Assembly: GCA_000827325.1 (NCBI GenBank) | Contig: KN832870.1 | Coordinates: 4,774,001-4,838,000 of the forward strand | Reading direction: 5' to 3' | Length of the DNA stretch: 64,000 nt | Origin: Oidiodendron maius Zn | Taxonomy: Eukaryota > Ascomycota > Leotiomycetes > Myxotrichaceae | Shown: piece by piece, positions 30,175-41,536 of the stretch | How the letters are laid out: the number at the start of each line of letters is the position of its first letter | How positions within the stretch are numbered: position 1 is the stretch's first letter | The notes under the pieces: model-generated | The model's input: only the letters and a program-made list of their open reading frames with translations | Databases searched by the model: none | What the model was told of the DNA's origin: nothing | Program-made: the position numbers and the translations under genes

Positions 30175-31431
30175 GGTGACTGAACTATTGCGTTAGCAGC
30201 TGTAAGCGCATAAGGCACCGGTGGGTATTCGTGGAAAGCAGTTGAATTTTTTAGCAGAGATGTCTGCTTAGAATACCTTGATGGCAATGCACAATAATTT
30301 TAAGAATAGAGAAGGAATGGATAGCATAAAAGATAGATCGAGCAAGGATGTGCTAGGGCGGTAGTACACAGAACAATAATCCTTTATCCGTCTCTGGGAC
30401 GGAATACTTTTGAAGGCTGGTACGCAAGGCCGACGTATCTAGATTCAGATCGGAGGTCCCCATCCTCTGTATCTTCTCACTAGAGTGCCATTCATGACAG
30501 ACCCTGAAGTGTAGATAGAAGACAGAGGCCGACGCTGTGATGCAAGTCTGGAATGACGGAAATATGCTATTGAAATGGAGGGAATCAAACCGATGAGCTT
30601 GTTGCAATAAGAGCTCAACTACATACCCAGTTTTGCCCCTACACAGGTTCTGCAAAGAACCATGATGTGACGACTAACCACTTATGTGTCGACAATACGT
30701 GAGTCGTACAATGTTGGATGGAGAACAACGCACTTGGATGAACAGCGGCGGAACAAAGCAAAGAAAGGAAAGAAGGAAGGAAGTCAGCCATGTGTTGATA
30801 TATTCATAAATTAGGTAGTGCGCCATCAAGCGAGGTGACTTGTGGGTGCCATTAAGTGAGAGTGAATATATTCCCAGACAGATTGGAGTCGCGAAAGGGA
30901 CGGTCACGAGAATTCACTCTAGTTCTTTTCACCCTCTTCGTTTGAAATGGGAGTACAGCAATGGACTGTGCAATGGACTACTATGGCTTCAAATTCTGAC
31001 GTATACAGGCAGGCATAAAGAGGTGGGTAGTGGGGTTGGGGAGAAACCAGTCAATCAAAGAAGTACCACAATCTAAAGGCTAGCAAATACTCTCGCTCTC
31101 CATCACTTGAGCAGCTCAAAGCACAGGACGGAATTAGTAAGAAAAAAGAGTACAAGTATTCTCAACGCATTTATTGATCCTGGTTCTTGCATGGTATGTT
31201 CTTAATATGACGAATCATTCCACTTGTTCCAGGTACCTAGGCCCGGAAAACTTCCCAGAGAGCCGAAACAACCGAAGTCAATAGTCGCAGGTTGCATATG
31301 CACATGATCACCACTCACAGAGCACCGATGAACGCTCACGAGGGGCATGCAAAAGAGTAAAACCAACCCTCGGTCAAGGCCGCTCTGGCCACCCCATTGG
31401 TATCGAATTTGCTCACTGTGCTGTAATGGGA
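30175..31431. other. Intergenic region
   Basis: 1.26 kb between two minus-strand genes: the promoter of the Lys-rich gene and the 3' flank of NCS-1. A purine-rich run lies near 30758 (aaagaaaggaaagaaggaagg). A T-arm-like string around 30580 was checked as a possible tRNA and did not fold. No gene recognised. Confidence 0.5.
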
Positions 31432-32888
31432 TCAGACAAGGCCATCATACAGCGACAAGGCGGACACAATGGTCTCGTCGCGCTTGCTGCCCTCCTTAAA
31501 CTCCTCCATGTCCAGGCTGCCGTTCTCGTCTTTATCCATCATGCGGAAGATCTTCTTGACTCGCTTCTCTGGGGTATCTTCATCAACGGGGAGCTTGACC
31601 ATTGATCCAACCTGAATATGCTGTTAGTATGGGCAATTGATGTGAATAAAGTATTAATCTGCTTGAATGTGTACACGTGACTGCAGAGTATGTGGCACAT
31701 ACCATCTTGTAGATTGCCTCTACAATAGCCAGCATCTCATCATAGCTGATCTTACCATCACCATCGATATCATACAGCTGGAATGCCCAATCAAGCTTGT
31801 CTTCCATCTTGCCTCTGCTCGTAACGCTCAGGGCGCAGATAAACTCCTTGAAATCGATCGAGCCAGATTTGTCACTGTCAAAGACATTGAACACGTAATC
31901 TGCAAAGGAAGAGGGGTCACCAAAAGGGAAGAATTGTCTGTAGATCTTCTGGAACTCTTCTTTTGTAAGCATGCCCGAGGGACAGTCCTTAAGGAATCCT
32001 GCAAACGTTAGTACAGGGCCAGTTCACAGAGATTGATATTCATACCTTTATACCACTGCTGCAATTCCTTCTTGTCAAAATGAGTGGAGCGTTGTAATTC
32101 GGTAAGTTGCTCTTGAGAGAGCTTTGACTGTCTGGTTGCATCCATTAGTCCATCTTTCTTCACCGATTGAATATTAACATTGTAAAGGTTAAATGTGCTT
32201 TGTGCATCCAGATCAGCGTTTGCAGAGGAGATCCGAAACCTTAGAGACTGAAGGAGTCTCCTGTGTTGTGTGTCTCCGATAAGAGATCGATTTGGAAAAG
32301 GGATATGTGGAATCGGTCTGGAGTAGCGCTTGGATACAACACGTTTCGAAACGCGCTTCAAATTTAAATCCCCTAAGCATTCCTCCATAGATACTATCCC
32401 AGCATATCGAGAGAGATACTCGAACAGCTTGACGCTCCTTTCGTTGAAGGTTTGGTCTGGGATGCCATGCATGATCCAGCGTTGGAGGACATTGGCGAAG
32501 AGTCCATAATTAAAACTAATGAATAGATTGAGCCAGTATTTGCGTTGTGCGTAAAATGGGATCTTCCACAGGGCAACCCAGTCTTCCAGGGCGCCAGTTC
32601 TCGAGGCTCTTCGCTCCAGTCTCCTGACGTCTGGGAGGTAGAAATCCGTGGGGCGCGTTATCCGTCGTGTCTGATATTGTGGGCGATCATCCACTATTTT
32701 GAAGTCCTCCAAGTGGAACCTGAACCTCAACTCGACTTTCTCAAGTATATCGAAAAGTTGAAAGCTGAGTGAGTGCGCCGACGCTGCATACGAGCTCGTG
32801 GAATGGACCCCCGCATACTGACAGCTGACATGGCGCCGCCGGGAATTGAAGTAAAAGCAAAATATTCATTAACTTACGATTTACCCAT
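31432..32888 (-). CDS. NCS1: Neuronal calcium sensor 1 / frequenin homologue
   Basis: Exons are 32888-32878 (11 nt), 32131-32046, 31998-31703 and 31611-31432: 190 aa, exactly the family length. The first join gives [13 protein letters not shown], including the N-myristoylation Gly2. Later joins give [12 protein letters not shown] and [12 protein letters not shown]. Four EF-hands are present, the first degenerate as usual. The others read [26 protein letters not shown] and [13 protein letters not shown] with intact ligands. The protein binds membranes through myristate, senses cytosolic calcium and, in yeast (Frq1), activates the phosphatidylinositol 4-kinase Pik1. Intron 1 is 746 nt, far longer than all other introns here, and contains a long open frame on the same strand, listed separately. 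Confidence 0.95.
32132..32764 (-). other. Open 211-codon cassette inside NCS1 intron 1
   Basis: Within the 746-nt first intron the reading frame of NCS1 exon 2 stays open from just after a TGA at 32868-32866 right through to the exon. A usable acceptor at 32766-32765 (ACTCAG) would join NCS1 exon 1 (MGKS, split in Ser) to [19 protein letters not shown]. The segment to 32132 is 633 nt, a multiple of three, so keeping it would insert 211 residues and leave the sensor in frame. Its residues look like a folded protein ([18 protein letters not shown], then [20 protein letters not shown]). It has no ATG of its own in its first 80 codons. I recognise no family. It could be an alternative exon, the remnant of a nested gene, or chance. 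Confidence 0.45.
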
Positions 32889-34202
32889 TGCCGAAGCTTT
32901 CCTTAACCACTGGAAGATGTGCGATCCTTGGTCGACCAGTTGCGAGGTGGCTGCGGCTGATAAGAGGCGCTGACTGTCGGAGCTGGAGATGAATTGTTAG
33001 AGCTTGCTGAGACCCAAGGGAGAACAAATATATACAAACTCGTTGATAAATCGTCTGTTTAATCTTCTACAGTTCGATCCAATCTTGGGTATCACTGTTT
33101 CGTTGTCGTTATGTGATTGAAAGCACCGGGATGGTCGTGAGGTCGTACAAGTCGTGAAGGGAAAGGCGTTACTCGTCGTAATCTATGGAAAAGATGTGCA
33201 ACGGCGCTTGGATACAAGGAGAGGCAGTTGGCCGTGCAAGCTTCGCAGTCTGGGTGATGTGTAAAGTGTCAGGCGCATACGGAGAGTAGGTATGATAATG
33301 ATGGCATGATATGTCGATGTGACGGCGATTCCCCCTCGGTGTAGACGCGGCTCCAGCACCTCTCGGAGGGGCAATTTTACCGTCGGCCGTAGCGGGGGCT
33401 GTGCAATCCACACCACAGCCAGCTGAGTAAGAGAGATTTCGGGCGATTCTTGGGGATTCCCTGTTCACTTAATCTTGGGTTGGAGAGTTTAATGTGGCAT
33501 AAGCTTGTATTTATGGTCTGGAGCATACCCTCTACATGTTCCTGGCGGCCAAAGGGCTTTGTTCTTGTGCACATCAGACACTTGGTGGAGCGCAACCCTT
33601 TCAGTTCGGTCATGCTTAGGAATGCCAAGGAAAGGCTATTTCAGGCCTCGTGGACACGTTCCAGCACTCGGCGCAAAGAGCTACAAAAGGCTCCCCAAAT
33701 TGCTGAGGGCTGTGTGGCCTGGACGCCCAGCGCTTGCCGCCTGCCAACAGCTGGCCCTGGCTATCAGCCAGCCTGCACCGATTTTTACCCCAAACTTCGT
33801 CATGCACATGGCTAGAGCTGAAGACCACTTGTTTCTGTTGCACATCGCACTCTCATGATGTCAGAGATTCCGTAGCCTTCTTGAGCCGCTTTTGAGTGTT
33901 GCGCGAGTGTTCATAGATATGCTGCATGAATGATCTTGCTCTTAAGAAGCACAAGAATAATGCTACATATGCCACACACATTTATCATTCATTACCTCTG
34001 CAATGAATTAATACTCCCATTCCCATATCAATGCCCATATCTCAGAGCTGGTCAACATTTAGGGCATGCAAGAGTGCTGCATAGTTAGCGCTGGTCACCT
34101 GACTTGGCGGAGCTTCGAAACTGCAGGGATCGCGCTCTCAAACCAATCTAGGTACGAGCAATTTACAACATCACACTCTATGCTTCATCCCAAATACACC
34201 TC
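32889..34202. promoter_or_regulatory. Divergent intergenic region, NCS1 / MED4
   Basis: 1.3 kb between outward-facing starts. Several short frames on both strands (33169-33858) have no recognisable domain. I see no RNA gene or repeat. Confidence 0.45.
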
Positions 34203-35191
34203 ATGGATGTGGTAATTGATGGACGCTTTGAGCGCGTTGAGAATGCCCTGGCGAAGCTCATCAACTCAATTTCCGCCTACAATCCCTCTCCAGCTCTTGC
34301 TACAGATCTCGTCACTGCCGATGCAGAGCTCAGTGAAGGACTTGATCAGCGTGAGGAGTCCATTTCTTCCAGAGAAGACCACACTGATCATTCGTAGTAT
34401 CAGTCCACCAAACCAATCATGCTAAGCTTATCTCTCTACGAAATACATCTGCAGCTTTAGATCAGCAAATCAAAGAGACTCTCGTGCTTCTCACTGATAC
34501 CCGACGCGCCTTGATCGATACCCCGTCGACCATTTTCCCAGAGCATACAAACCCCGTGTCCTACTCTGACCTCCTATCCTACGCGCGACGGATCAGTAAA
34601 TTCACACTACCAAACTCATACCGCGAGTCCGAGGCCCGCGCAGAGAGCCCCCAAGCTACCAGTAGCACGCCCAAGGACGGCAAAACTGAGAGCCAAGCAG
34701 ATGAGACAAGCACGCCAGCAGCTATAGCGAATGGAGCAGATAAAGATATGCAGATGACCGGGGTAGGTAGAGATAGCGCTACGCCTGCGGCAATACAGTC
34801 CCAGAATACCACAGCCACAAGTACGTCTCTCCCGGAAGGCTTCACGCAGTTCCTCAACCCCCTCGCCGATGCGCCGTTCATACCGTGGCCGACAGAGGAG
34901 ACGATCAGAAGAGGCGCTCTAGCAAGTATACAAGTGCTGCTAGATCAAAACATTGATCCGGCGACGTTTGACCCGGCAAAGAGCGCAGAATTGGAGGCGG
35001 AACGGAAGAGGATTGCTGAGGAAGAGGATAGGGCGAGAGAGGAGCAGAAGGTTAAGGCCGAAGAGGAGAGGAGGAAAGAGATGGAGAGGAGGATGAGCGT
35101 GAGTGGAAATGCTGCTGCCGCTGGGAGAGAGCAGGAGAAGCCTGGCGTGTTCCAGTTAGAGACTTTCGATGATGACGACGAATCTGATTAA
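34203..35191 (+). CDS. MED4: Mediator complex subunit 4
   Basis: Exons are 34203-34350 and 34398-35191 (313 aa). The 47-nt intron join gives EGLDQLSVHQTNHAKLISL, as in fungal Med4. The N-terminal helices (RFERVENALAKLINSISAY; LDQQIKETLVLLTDTRRAL) form the Mediator middle-module coiled coil. The stretch PVSYSDLLSYARRISKFTLP is the family signature. After a Ser/Thr-rich linker comes FIPWPTEETIRRGALASIQ, another conserved block. The C-terminus has a charged helix (ELEAERKRIAEEEDRAREEQ) and ends acidic (FDDDDESD). Role: nuclear; bridges transcription factors and RNA polymerase II. Confidence 0.93.
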
Positions 35192-35469
35192 CTGTGTAAT
35201 ATGGGTGGGAAAGTCTTGAATATAATTTTTTTTATACAATACCGATAACCATGGTGTAGGAGGATGTGTGCTGAATTTAATGGTGGGATTTATGAAAATC
35301 TACTGTCAAAGCGAGAGTTGTCACGATTGTGCTAAAACTTTGCTCATTTTTGGCTATGTCACAAATCCCATATGCGCCTGGTATGATGCTCTCGCAATTG
35401 CGGAGGAATCTGAGTTATAATACAAAATCGAACACTTCCTCCTTCCGTCACCCTCATATCCAGCTGAGT

Positions 35470-37476
35470 TTAATCAATCTTAATCGACCCGTAGATCTTC
35501 TGCACAAATGCCCAACTTGCGAGGAATCCAATAGATCCTATGACATGGTCAATATAATCGAACACGCTGGAGAATAGGATTCAAGGTCTCTTACCAGTTA
35601 GGATGAAGAATAAGAAAGAGATCAGCAAGCTGTACCCCACATAGAGAACGCCACCGACGAAGCCACCCAGCTGCAACTTCGCAATCCAGTAGAAAAGTGC
35701 ATTTAGAAAGACATAGAATGCTGATGCGCCGGCAGTCATGAATGCTCTCCAGTGCCAATGATAATTCTCGCTACAGAGAAGGAAGTACACCATCAAGATG
35801 GTAACGGCCGCGCAGGTGATGATCATGAGACCGTAGCAGAGGAAGAGGAAGCCAAACATGTAGTACACCTTGCTAAACCAGATGGAAGACATGATGAAGT
35901 AGAGTTCCACGAAGATGGCGCCGAACGGAAGAACACCAACGAGGAGCATAGAGGGAATTGGTCTCATGTAGAACGAGGTTGGAGGGATCTGGCGAGGGAT
36001 CTGGTTGGTGCGGACCGGAGCCGAGATTGCTGGCTGGCGGAAACCTACCCAGCTTCCAGCGAATGACAGAGGGACGGATATTAGGAACCAGATGCCAACA
36101 AGGACAAGCATTGTGGTAAAAGGGACTGCGCCGGATGATCTCTCGGCCCAGAGAAAGAGATTGAGGAGGAAGAAGGTGACGAATACAGCGCCTGGTACAA
36201 GGGTAGGCGTAAGGATAATATTCATCTTCCACTTCTCGCCATTAAATGATTTGTACACTCGAGCTGAAGTATAACCGCCGATGAAGCCGAGGAACGTGAA
36301 GAGGAGAACCATTGTTGTGCCAAGGGAGCCGCGGTTAGAGGGCGACAGGAAACCAAATAATGCAAAGACGATGGTAAACCCAGTCATCACGAAGAGTTGT
36401 GCTCCGTTGCCAAGGAACACACTGAGGAGAAGTGTATGCTTTGGAGTGCGGAAGACGTCCCCATGCACCAATTTCCAGCCCGAGTCCTCCTGAATGCCGT
36501 CCTCAACTGCAGCGGATGTCCCAGAGAGGTCATCAAGGTTGATCGAATCTAGCCGGTTGTATCGTTGGATGTCTCGTCTCAAGGCGCGCACCAGGATGGA
36601 AAACACGGTGATGGTCAGGAAGATGACAATAATGGTGGAGTTGATGAGCGAGAACCAGTGGATCTTCGGGTCGAACACGTGGAGATATTTGTCCCATCGA
36701 GTAGCCCAAGCAGTGTCAGATGGCCTCCAATAAACACCGTACGTCCACGTAACTTCAGTCTCCCCAATCTCATTGAGTGTCATAGGCGGACTTCCGTAGC
36801 CGCAGAGTCCCTGGTTGTGCGCTGCGTTTCCGTCACCTTCCGCCTGTGTCTTTCTAGAGTCTGGCTGCACAATAACTCCAACGACACGGAACTTGTCTTC
36901 CGACACTTCATGATAATCAATCCAGATATCATAGTGGTTGTTCAAATGCATATACTTCTCATCATTCCGGCCCAGAGCAAATCCTGGGCTATAAACCTTC
37001 GTGTCCGTAGTCTCATCTTCAAACAGCTGCCCTGCAGGCAGCGAGTCGACCAGCCAATTTAAAGCGAACCCCTGGGCTATCCTCCTATTAACAAAATGCG
37101 ACGATTTTTGATCAAACTTCTCTAAACATAGAGTCTTGCACGACTCATTTTTTTTCATCTTCAGTTCGAAGGGCGAAGTCATAATCCGATCTCCAAATAA
37201 AATGCTACCCAGACTTTCGGCCACAGGACGTGGTTCCGGTTCTGGTCGGCAGAAGTGGAAGGCAGGGTTATAGTAATCGAAAGCCACGACAGATCGCAGG
37301 GTTCCATCTTTATTTGACCCAACAGGCGTAAGGCTATTAACGGTCAGAGGAACAAGCTCCTCAGTAGAGTATGAGTTTGGGGCGACGCCTGGTAGGTAAA
37401 ACGCAGAGGATAACTCTGGCGCTGCAAGGAGAGTTGCAAGCAGCGCCGCAGACGGCGCAAGATCCCGTAAACGCAT
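35470..37476 (-). CDS. Transmembrane 9 superfamily (EMP70/TMN) protein
   Basis: Exons are 37476-35595 and 35537-35470 (649 aa). ATG 37476 begins a signal peptide (LAPSAALLATLLAAPELSSAFYLPGVAP). The lumenal domain has the TM9 signature GFALNWLVDSLPAG, PMTLNEIGETEVTWTYGVYW and W--RWDKYLH. Nine membrane segments follow. The last exon supplies the end SIGFLASWAFVQKIYGSIKID; the KxD/E-type tail is the known COPI-binding Golgi retention signal. Without the second exon the protein would stop early at GKRP. Family role: endosome/Golgi membrane sorting of glycine-rich transmembrane domains, and in yeast also adhesion and copper balance. It diverges from LCP5 with 360 bases between. Confidence 0.92.
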
Positions 37477-37836
37477 GGTTCGTAATGTCTGTAAAGCGAG
37501 ATAGTTTTAGAGCCAAAGGGATTTAAGAGGTAGCTGGGAAAGGAGAGCTCACTAGGCAAGAATGTCAGGTTTGCATCTGATGCCTTTGCAAATGTTGCCC
37601 CCACTACAGGAACATGTGATAAACTGTCGAATTGATGAGTATTTCAAGTCCTAAGTAGCAGGACAAATGAGCGTTGTAGAGACACAAGGGATACGGAGGA
37701 CTAGATTGATGAAGGTTGGTTTATTATCTGGCTCTTAAACCGCGTGTCGCGGCTAAACGTTTCGCCGATCCGGTCAAAATAAATTTAATTCAGTTTTCCA
37801 CAGCCCAAATTCTTCAAGTGCAGCAGCCACAACATC
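37477..37836. promoter_or_regulatory. Shared divergent promoter, TM9 protein / LCP5
   Basis: 360 bases between outward-facing starts of two widely conserved genes. Nothing specific was recognised. Confidence 0.5.
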
Positions 37837-38928
37837 ATGGCACAAGAGACATCAATTCCGGCATTGCTGGATACACTTGTGAAGTCATTATCTGCATCAT
37901 ATGAATCATCACAAAAAATTCCATCTCTGACTCCTCCAAAAGATGGAATATCCTTGCTTGACTTGAAAAACGAGCTTTTTCTCTCCTACCTCCAAAATCT
38001 GGTATTTCTCATCCTCCTGAAGATTAGAAATCGAAAAGACGACCCAAAAACTCAAGATGGAAATAACTTGGACAATTCGATTGTTAAGAAGTTGGTCGAG
38101 CTTACGGTTTATGTGGAGAGAGGCGTGTTAAAGCTCGAAAGTCAGTTAAAGTACCAAATCGACAAGGTTCTACGTGCTGCTCAAGACGCCGCAAATTCCG
38201 CGACAATAAATGGGGAAACCAAAAAGGCAAATGCTGTTGAAGAGAGCGAAGAAGATGACGATGAGGAGGACAGCGACGTGGAGGCTTTGGATGGCGGGGT
38301 AGTGCTTAATCCGTCTGAAATCGATGACTTGCAATACCGGCCTAATCCTTCCGCCCTGGTCCGTCCTGCATTCGGTGCTGAAGAGAACGATGATACCAAA
38401 TCGAAAGATGGGATCTACAAGCCACCACGCATTCAGGCAACGGCCATGCCAACCACCGAGCGCCGAGACAAGGGAGCGAGAAGACCGAATAAGTCTGCCA
38501 CGCTGGAAGAATTCGTAAACACGGAAATGTCTTCTGCGCCACTGGCGGTACCTAGTATAGGGAGCCACATAGTTGATGGGGGAAGGAGAACTAAGAGCGA
38601 GAAGGAGAGAAGAGAGGAGATAGAGAGGAGAGAGTACGAAGAGAGAAACTATACCAGATTGCCTAAGGAGACTAAGAAGGAACGGGCGAAGAAGGCAGGA
38701 AGAAGAGATGCAGGATATGGCGGAGAGGAGTGGAGAGGATTAGGTGAAGGTCTTGACAGGATTGATAGACTGACCAAGCGCAAGCCTGGGGAAGGGCGGA
38801 GTGTCTTAGAGAAGAGCCGTAAAAGGGCTGCCGACGACCGTAGAAGCGGTGGATCAGAAGCGGGACAGGGTTTCCAGAAGCGCCTGAAGGTTCTAAATCG
38901 TGAGAGAAAAGATAGAGGACGAGGGTAA
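37837..38928 (+). CDS. LCP5: U3 snoRNP / small-subunit processome protein Lcp5 (Sas10/Utp3, neuroguidin family)
   Basis: Single exon, 363 aa from ATG 37837. The N-terminal Sas10/Utp3 domain (about residues 5-110) has LLDLKNELFLSYLQNLVFLI and KKLVELTVYVERGVLKLE. An acidic run (EESEEDDDEEDSDVEALDGG) precedes the family motif LQYRPNPSALVRP, and then DGIYKPPRIQATAMP. The C-terminal third is a strongly basic helix (ERREEIERREYEERNYTRLP; GLDRIDRLTKRKPGEG), as in neuroguidin. The protein acts in the nucleolus in early 18S rRNA processing. Confidence 0.93.
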   Translation: MAQETSIPALLDTLVKSLSASYESSQKIPSLTPPKDGISLLDLKNELFLSYLQNLVFLILLKIRNRKDDPKTQDGNNLDNSIVKKLVELTVYVERGVLKLESQLKYQIDKVLRAAQDAANSATINGETKKANAVEESEEDDDEEDSDVEALDGGVVLNPSEIDDLQYRPNPSALVRPAFGAEENDDTKSKDGIYKPPRIQATAMPTTERRDKGARRPNKSATLEEFVNTEMSSAPLAVPSIGSHIVDGGRRTKSEKERREEIERREYEERNYTRLPKETKKERAKKAGRRDAGYGGEEWRGLGEGLDRIDRLTKRKPGEGRSVLEKSRKRAADDRRSGGSEAGQGFQKRLKVLNRERKDRGRG

Positions 38929-39453
38929 TTGATTCCTTGAACACACCACCAATTAATCTGTTCATGAACTGGCATTTTACTGGACATAACCCTACAGGCC
39001 ATAGAACTCTCATATTCACCCAGTGGCTGTACTTGTACAATTAAACGCTTAAATAATCTAATCTGGGGCTATATACCTGCATTTCAGGTAAATTACCTTG
39101 CAGCCATGTTATGTATTACGTGTGAGGTATTGCTTCTGCAAAATGACTTGCGGCTACTCCGCAGGGGCCAGCTGGAGAGCTTGGGGGATTGTCAATTATT
39201 AACCGTGACTTATCACAACAGCCTACCCGTGCAAATACGCTTTGACAAAAAAAGAGTGACATTGAGATTTACTGATTGTCATGTTTTACTACTATATTTT
39301 CCTTTCCATATATCTCTTCCCCCTCTCAGAATCTACACAATTTACGGAAGCAAAATCCTATTCTTAAAATAATTTAATCATCTCGAGTATGTTATGAGAC
39401 TTTTTTTTAATCTCGCTGATGACATGAAAGTCATAATTCGTCAATGTCCCAAT
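38929..39453. other. Convergent intergenic region
   Basis: 525 bases between the stops of LCP5 (+) and the monooxygenase (-). AT-rich, with runs of A and T near 39246 and 39402. No gene recognised. Confidence 0.5.
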
Positions 39454-41030
39454 TTAGAGGCTTTGCCCTTCGTCATAATCCCCAGTTTTATATCCCAGCC
39501 CATTCCTTACCCCGTCCTCAGCATCAACGATGAGCTTTGGTAGGGCTGCACCAATACCAAAGAACACGAATGGCGCCCACTTCCATCTGAATGGGTTGAT
39601 AGCGATACAAAATGTGAACCACCATACCAATTCCAAGTACGTAAAGAAGTCAAAGGCACCAGTTGGGCTGAACCGTTTCAAAAGGATCGTCATGTCGATC
39701 CAGCGTTCCATCCAAAACGGTGAGGGGCGAGTGAGATCATCGAGCATAAAACAGATCAGTATCCTAGTGTAGATACCGATATGCCAATTGCCAACTGTGC
39801 CGATTGCGTTGATGTATGTGCAGTTGTTGCAGCATACAGAGGGGTGCTTAGGTGGGAAAGTCTGGAGGTACCAGTTGGGAGGACCATACGGCTCTTCGAA
39901 GTTATCATCCGGTAGAAAACCGAGAGATGGACGATCGAACCCGGTGGCCATGACTACCATATCTCCTTTGATAATTCTCTCCTTGCCTGGTCCACCTTCA
40001 GGCACGCCCTTAGCTCTAACAACGAACCGTACACCCTCTTCAGTGAATCCCTTAATATCACCACGCAGCCACTCTGCTTCTCCTCGGCGGACTTTCTCTA
40101 ATGCTGCATCATTCACCATTGGGGTACCAGTAAACAGGCCTTTGTCCGCGGGGGCTAAATCTTGTAGATCTCTGTAGAAGAACTTTTTAAGTAGCATTTC
40201 AGGTATCCAAGAGAACATAGTTTCACCACCAAATATGTTGAAAGATAGGAGGACGTCGATGACCGGGTTGCGAGGAATGATCCATTTGTCTGAACGGGCC
40301 AGGATATATGTCTTGGCAGCCTCCTCGTTGGATGCAAACTCCAGGGCTTCGACAGCACTTGCTCCGCTGCCGATAATAATCATGGATTTTCCTTTCGCGT
40401 TTTTGCCGGTCAATTCCGAGGAGTGGTAGACCTGCCCTTTGTACTTACTAAGTCCGGGCAGAGAGGGCATTTTGGGGTCGCCACAAGTTCCCACCGCGGC
40501 TATAATGCCATCAAATCGTCCTTCGGAAGGATTGTTGATAATCCAACGTCCTTTATCATCTTTGTACACCCTCTCTACTCGGGTGTTGAATTTGGTCTTC
40601 TCTTCTAGGCCGTAACGTTTCCATAGCTGCGTGATTTGGCTGATGATTTGCTCGCGATTGGGATACCCGCCTTTCCATTGGACGGAAGGATGGAATCGGT
40701 ACATAATCGAGTGGATTTGGAGACCTGAAGTATTATTTACACGCTACAACCAGTTAGCAGCAATTTACCACTGAAGGGTTCAGGTTTACTCACACTCCAG
40801 ATCCCTCCTAGATGGGACCTCGGACCTGCTTCGAAGATCTTGACGTCGAGGCCATGACCAACGCAGTGAGATGCGGCAGATACACCTGTCAATCCCGCAC
40901 CAATGATAGCAATCCTAGGTCGCCCAAGTTTCACACCCGGCCGCGGGGGTTTAGGAGCTAGGAGCTTGCCAATGATCCATTGGATAAGCTGGTAGATAAA
41001 GGCAAAAGGATGGAGGATGATATTCTCCAT
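39454..41030 (-). CDS. FAD-dependent class-B flavin monooxygenase (FMO/Baeyer-Villiger-like)
   Basis: Exons are 41030-40794 and 40743-39454 (508 aa); the join gives LGGIWSRVNNTSGLQIH. A hydrophobic start (ENIILHPFAFIYQLIQWIIG) may anchor it to a membrane. The FAD-binding fold is PRIAIIGAGLTGVSAA, the NADPH-binding fold SMIIIGSGASAVEAL, and the motif KGQVYHSSELTGK sits at the place of the FMO signature FxGxxxH. VVMATGFDRP matches the ATG-[FY] box. The C-terminal 120 residues are hydrophobic with further possible membrane segments (LVWWFTFCIAINPFRWKWAP). The family inserts one oxygen into N, S or C=O groups. The substrate is unknown and no biosynthetic cluster surrounds it. Confidence 0.85.
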
Positions 41031-41536
41031 GACAGCATAGATTTAGATGTATTTATCCTCATCAAATGAGAATTATCAAAGAAGAGAGAAGAAAGAATGA
41101 GGTCGGACAGCTGAAGCAGTTTTGAACGTTGGATTGTTGCTGGGAAGCTTCCAAGCTTATGACGTAGTAGCATGTGAAGTCCAGGGGCGGAAGCACATGC
41201 GGTCGCAAGTACCGACAAACTAGATCAGACATGCCCAGAAAATCATTGCATTAAATAAAAGTTGAACGCTCACTTGACAGTAATCTTGAAGGCCAAAAAT
41301 GTAGAAGGGTGACATAATATTACATGTTTCTTTAATCGATCGTCGCCCACGTGTGTCATAATGCAGACACGCCCACAGTATCCTGTGGAGCCCGAAACGC
41401 CATTCCATGCCCGTCAAAATGCCGAACAACCTGTCTAGGCCTATGATTGTTGAAAATGCATCTCATGCCAGTCAGTTCTAGTCCGGTACTCCGCCTATGC
41501 TAGTTATATACTGCCAATGTGCAATGATAGCCATTT
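41031..41536. other. Intergenic region
   Basis: About 500 bases: promoter side of the monooxygenase and 3' flank of the histidine-phosphatase gene. A CACGTG site lies at 41348-41353. No gene recognised. Confidence 0.5.

Noticed and set aside
30560-30610. Possible tRNA T-arm (ggtttgattccc on the minus strand)
   Set aside because: The stem does not pair and no A-box or anticodon arm is found at the right distance.
33169-33858. Several 75-121-codon frames between NCS1 and MED4
   Set aside because: No homologous family, they overlap each other on both strands, and no splice sites join them into one product.
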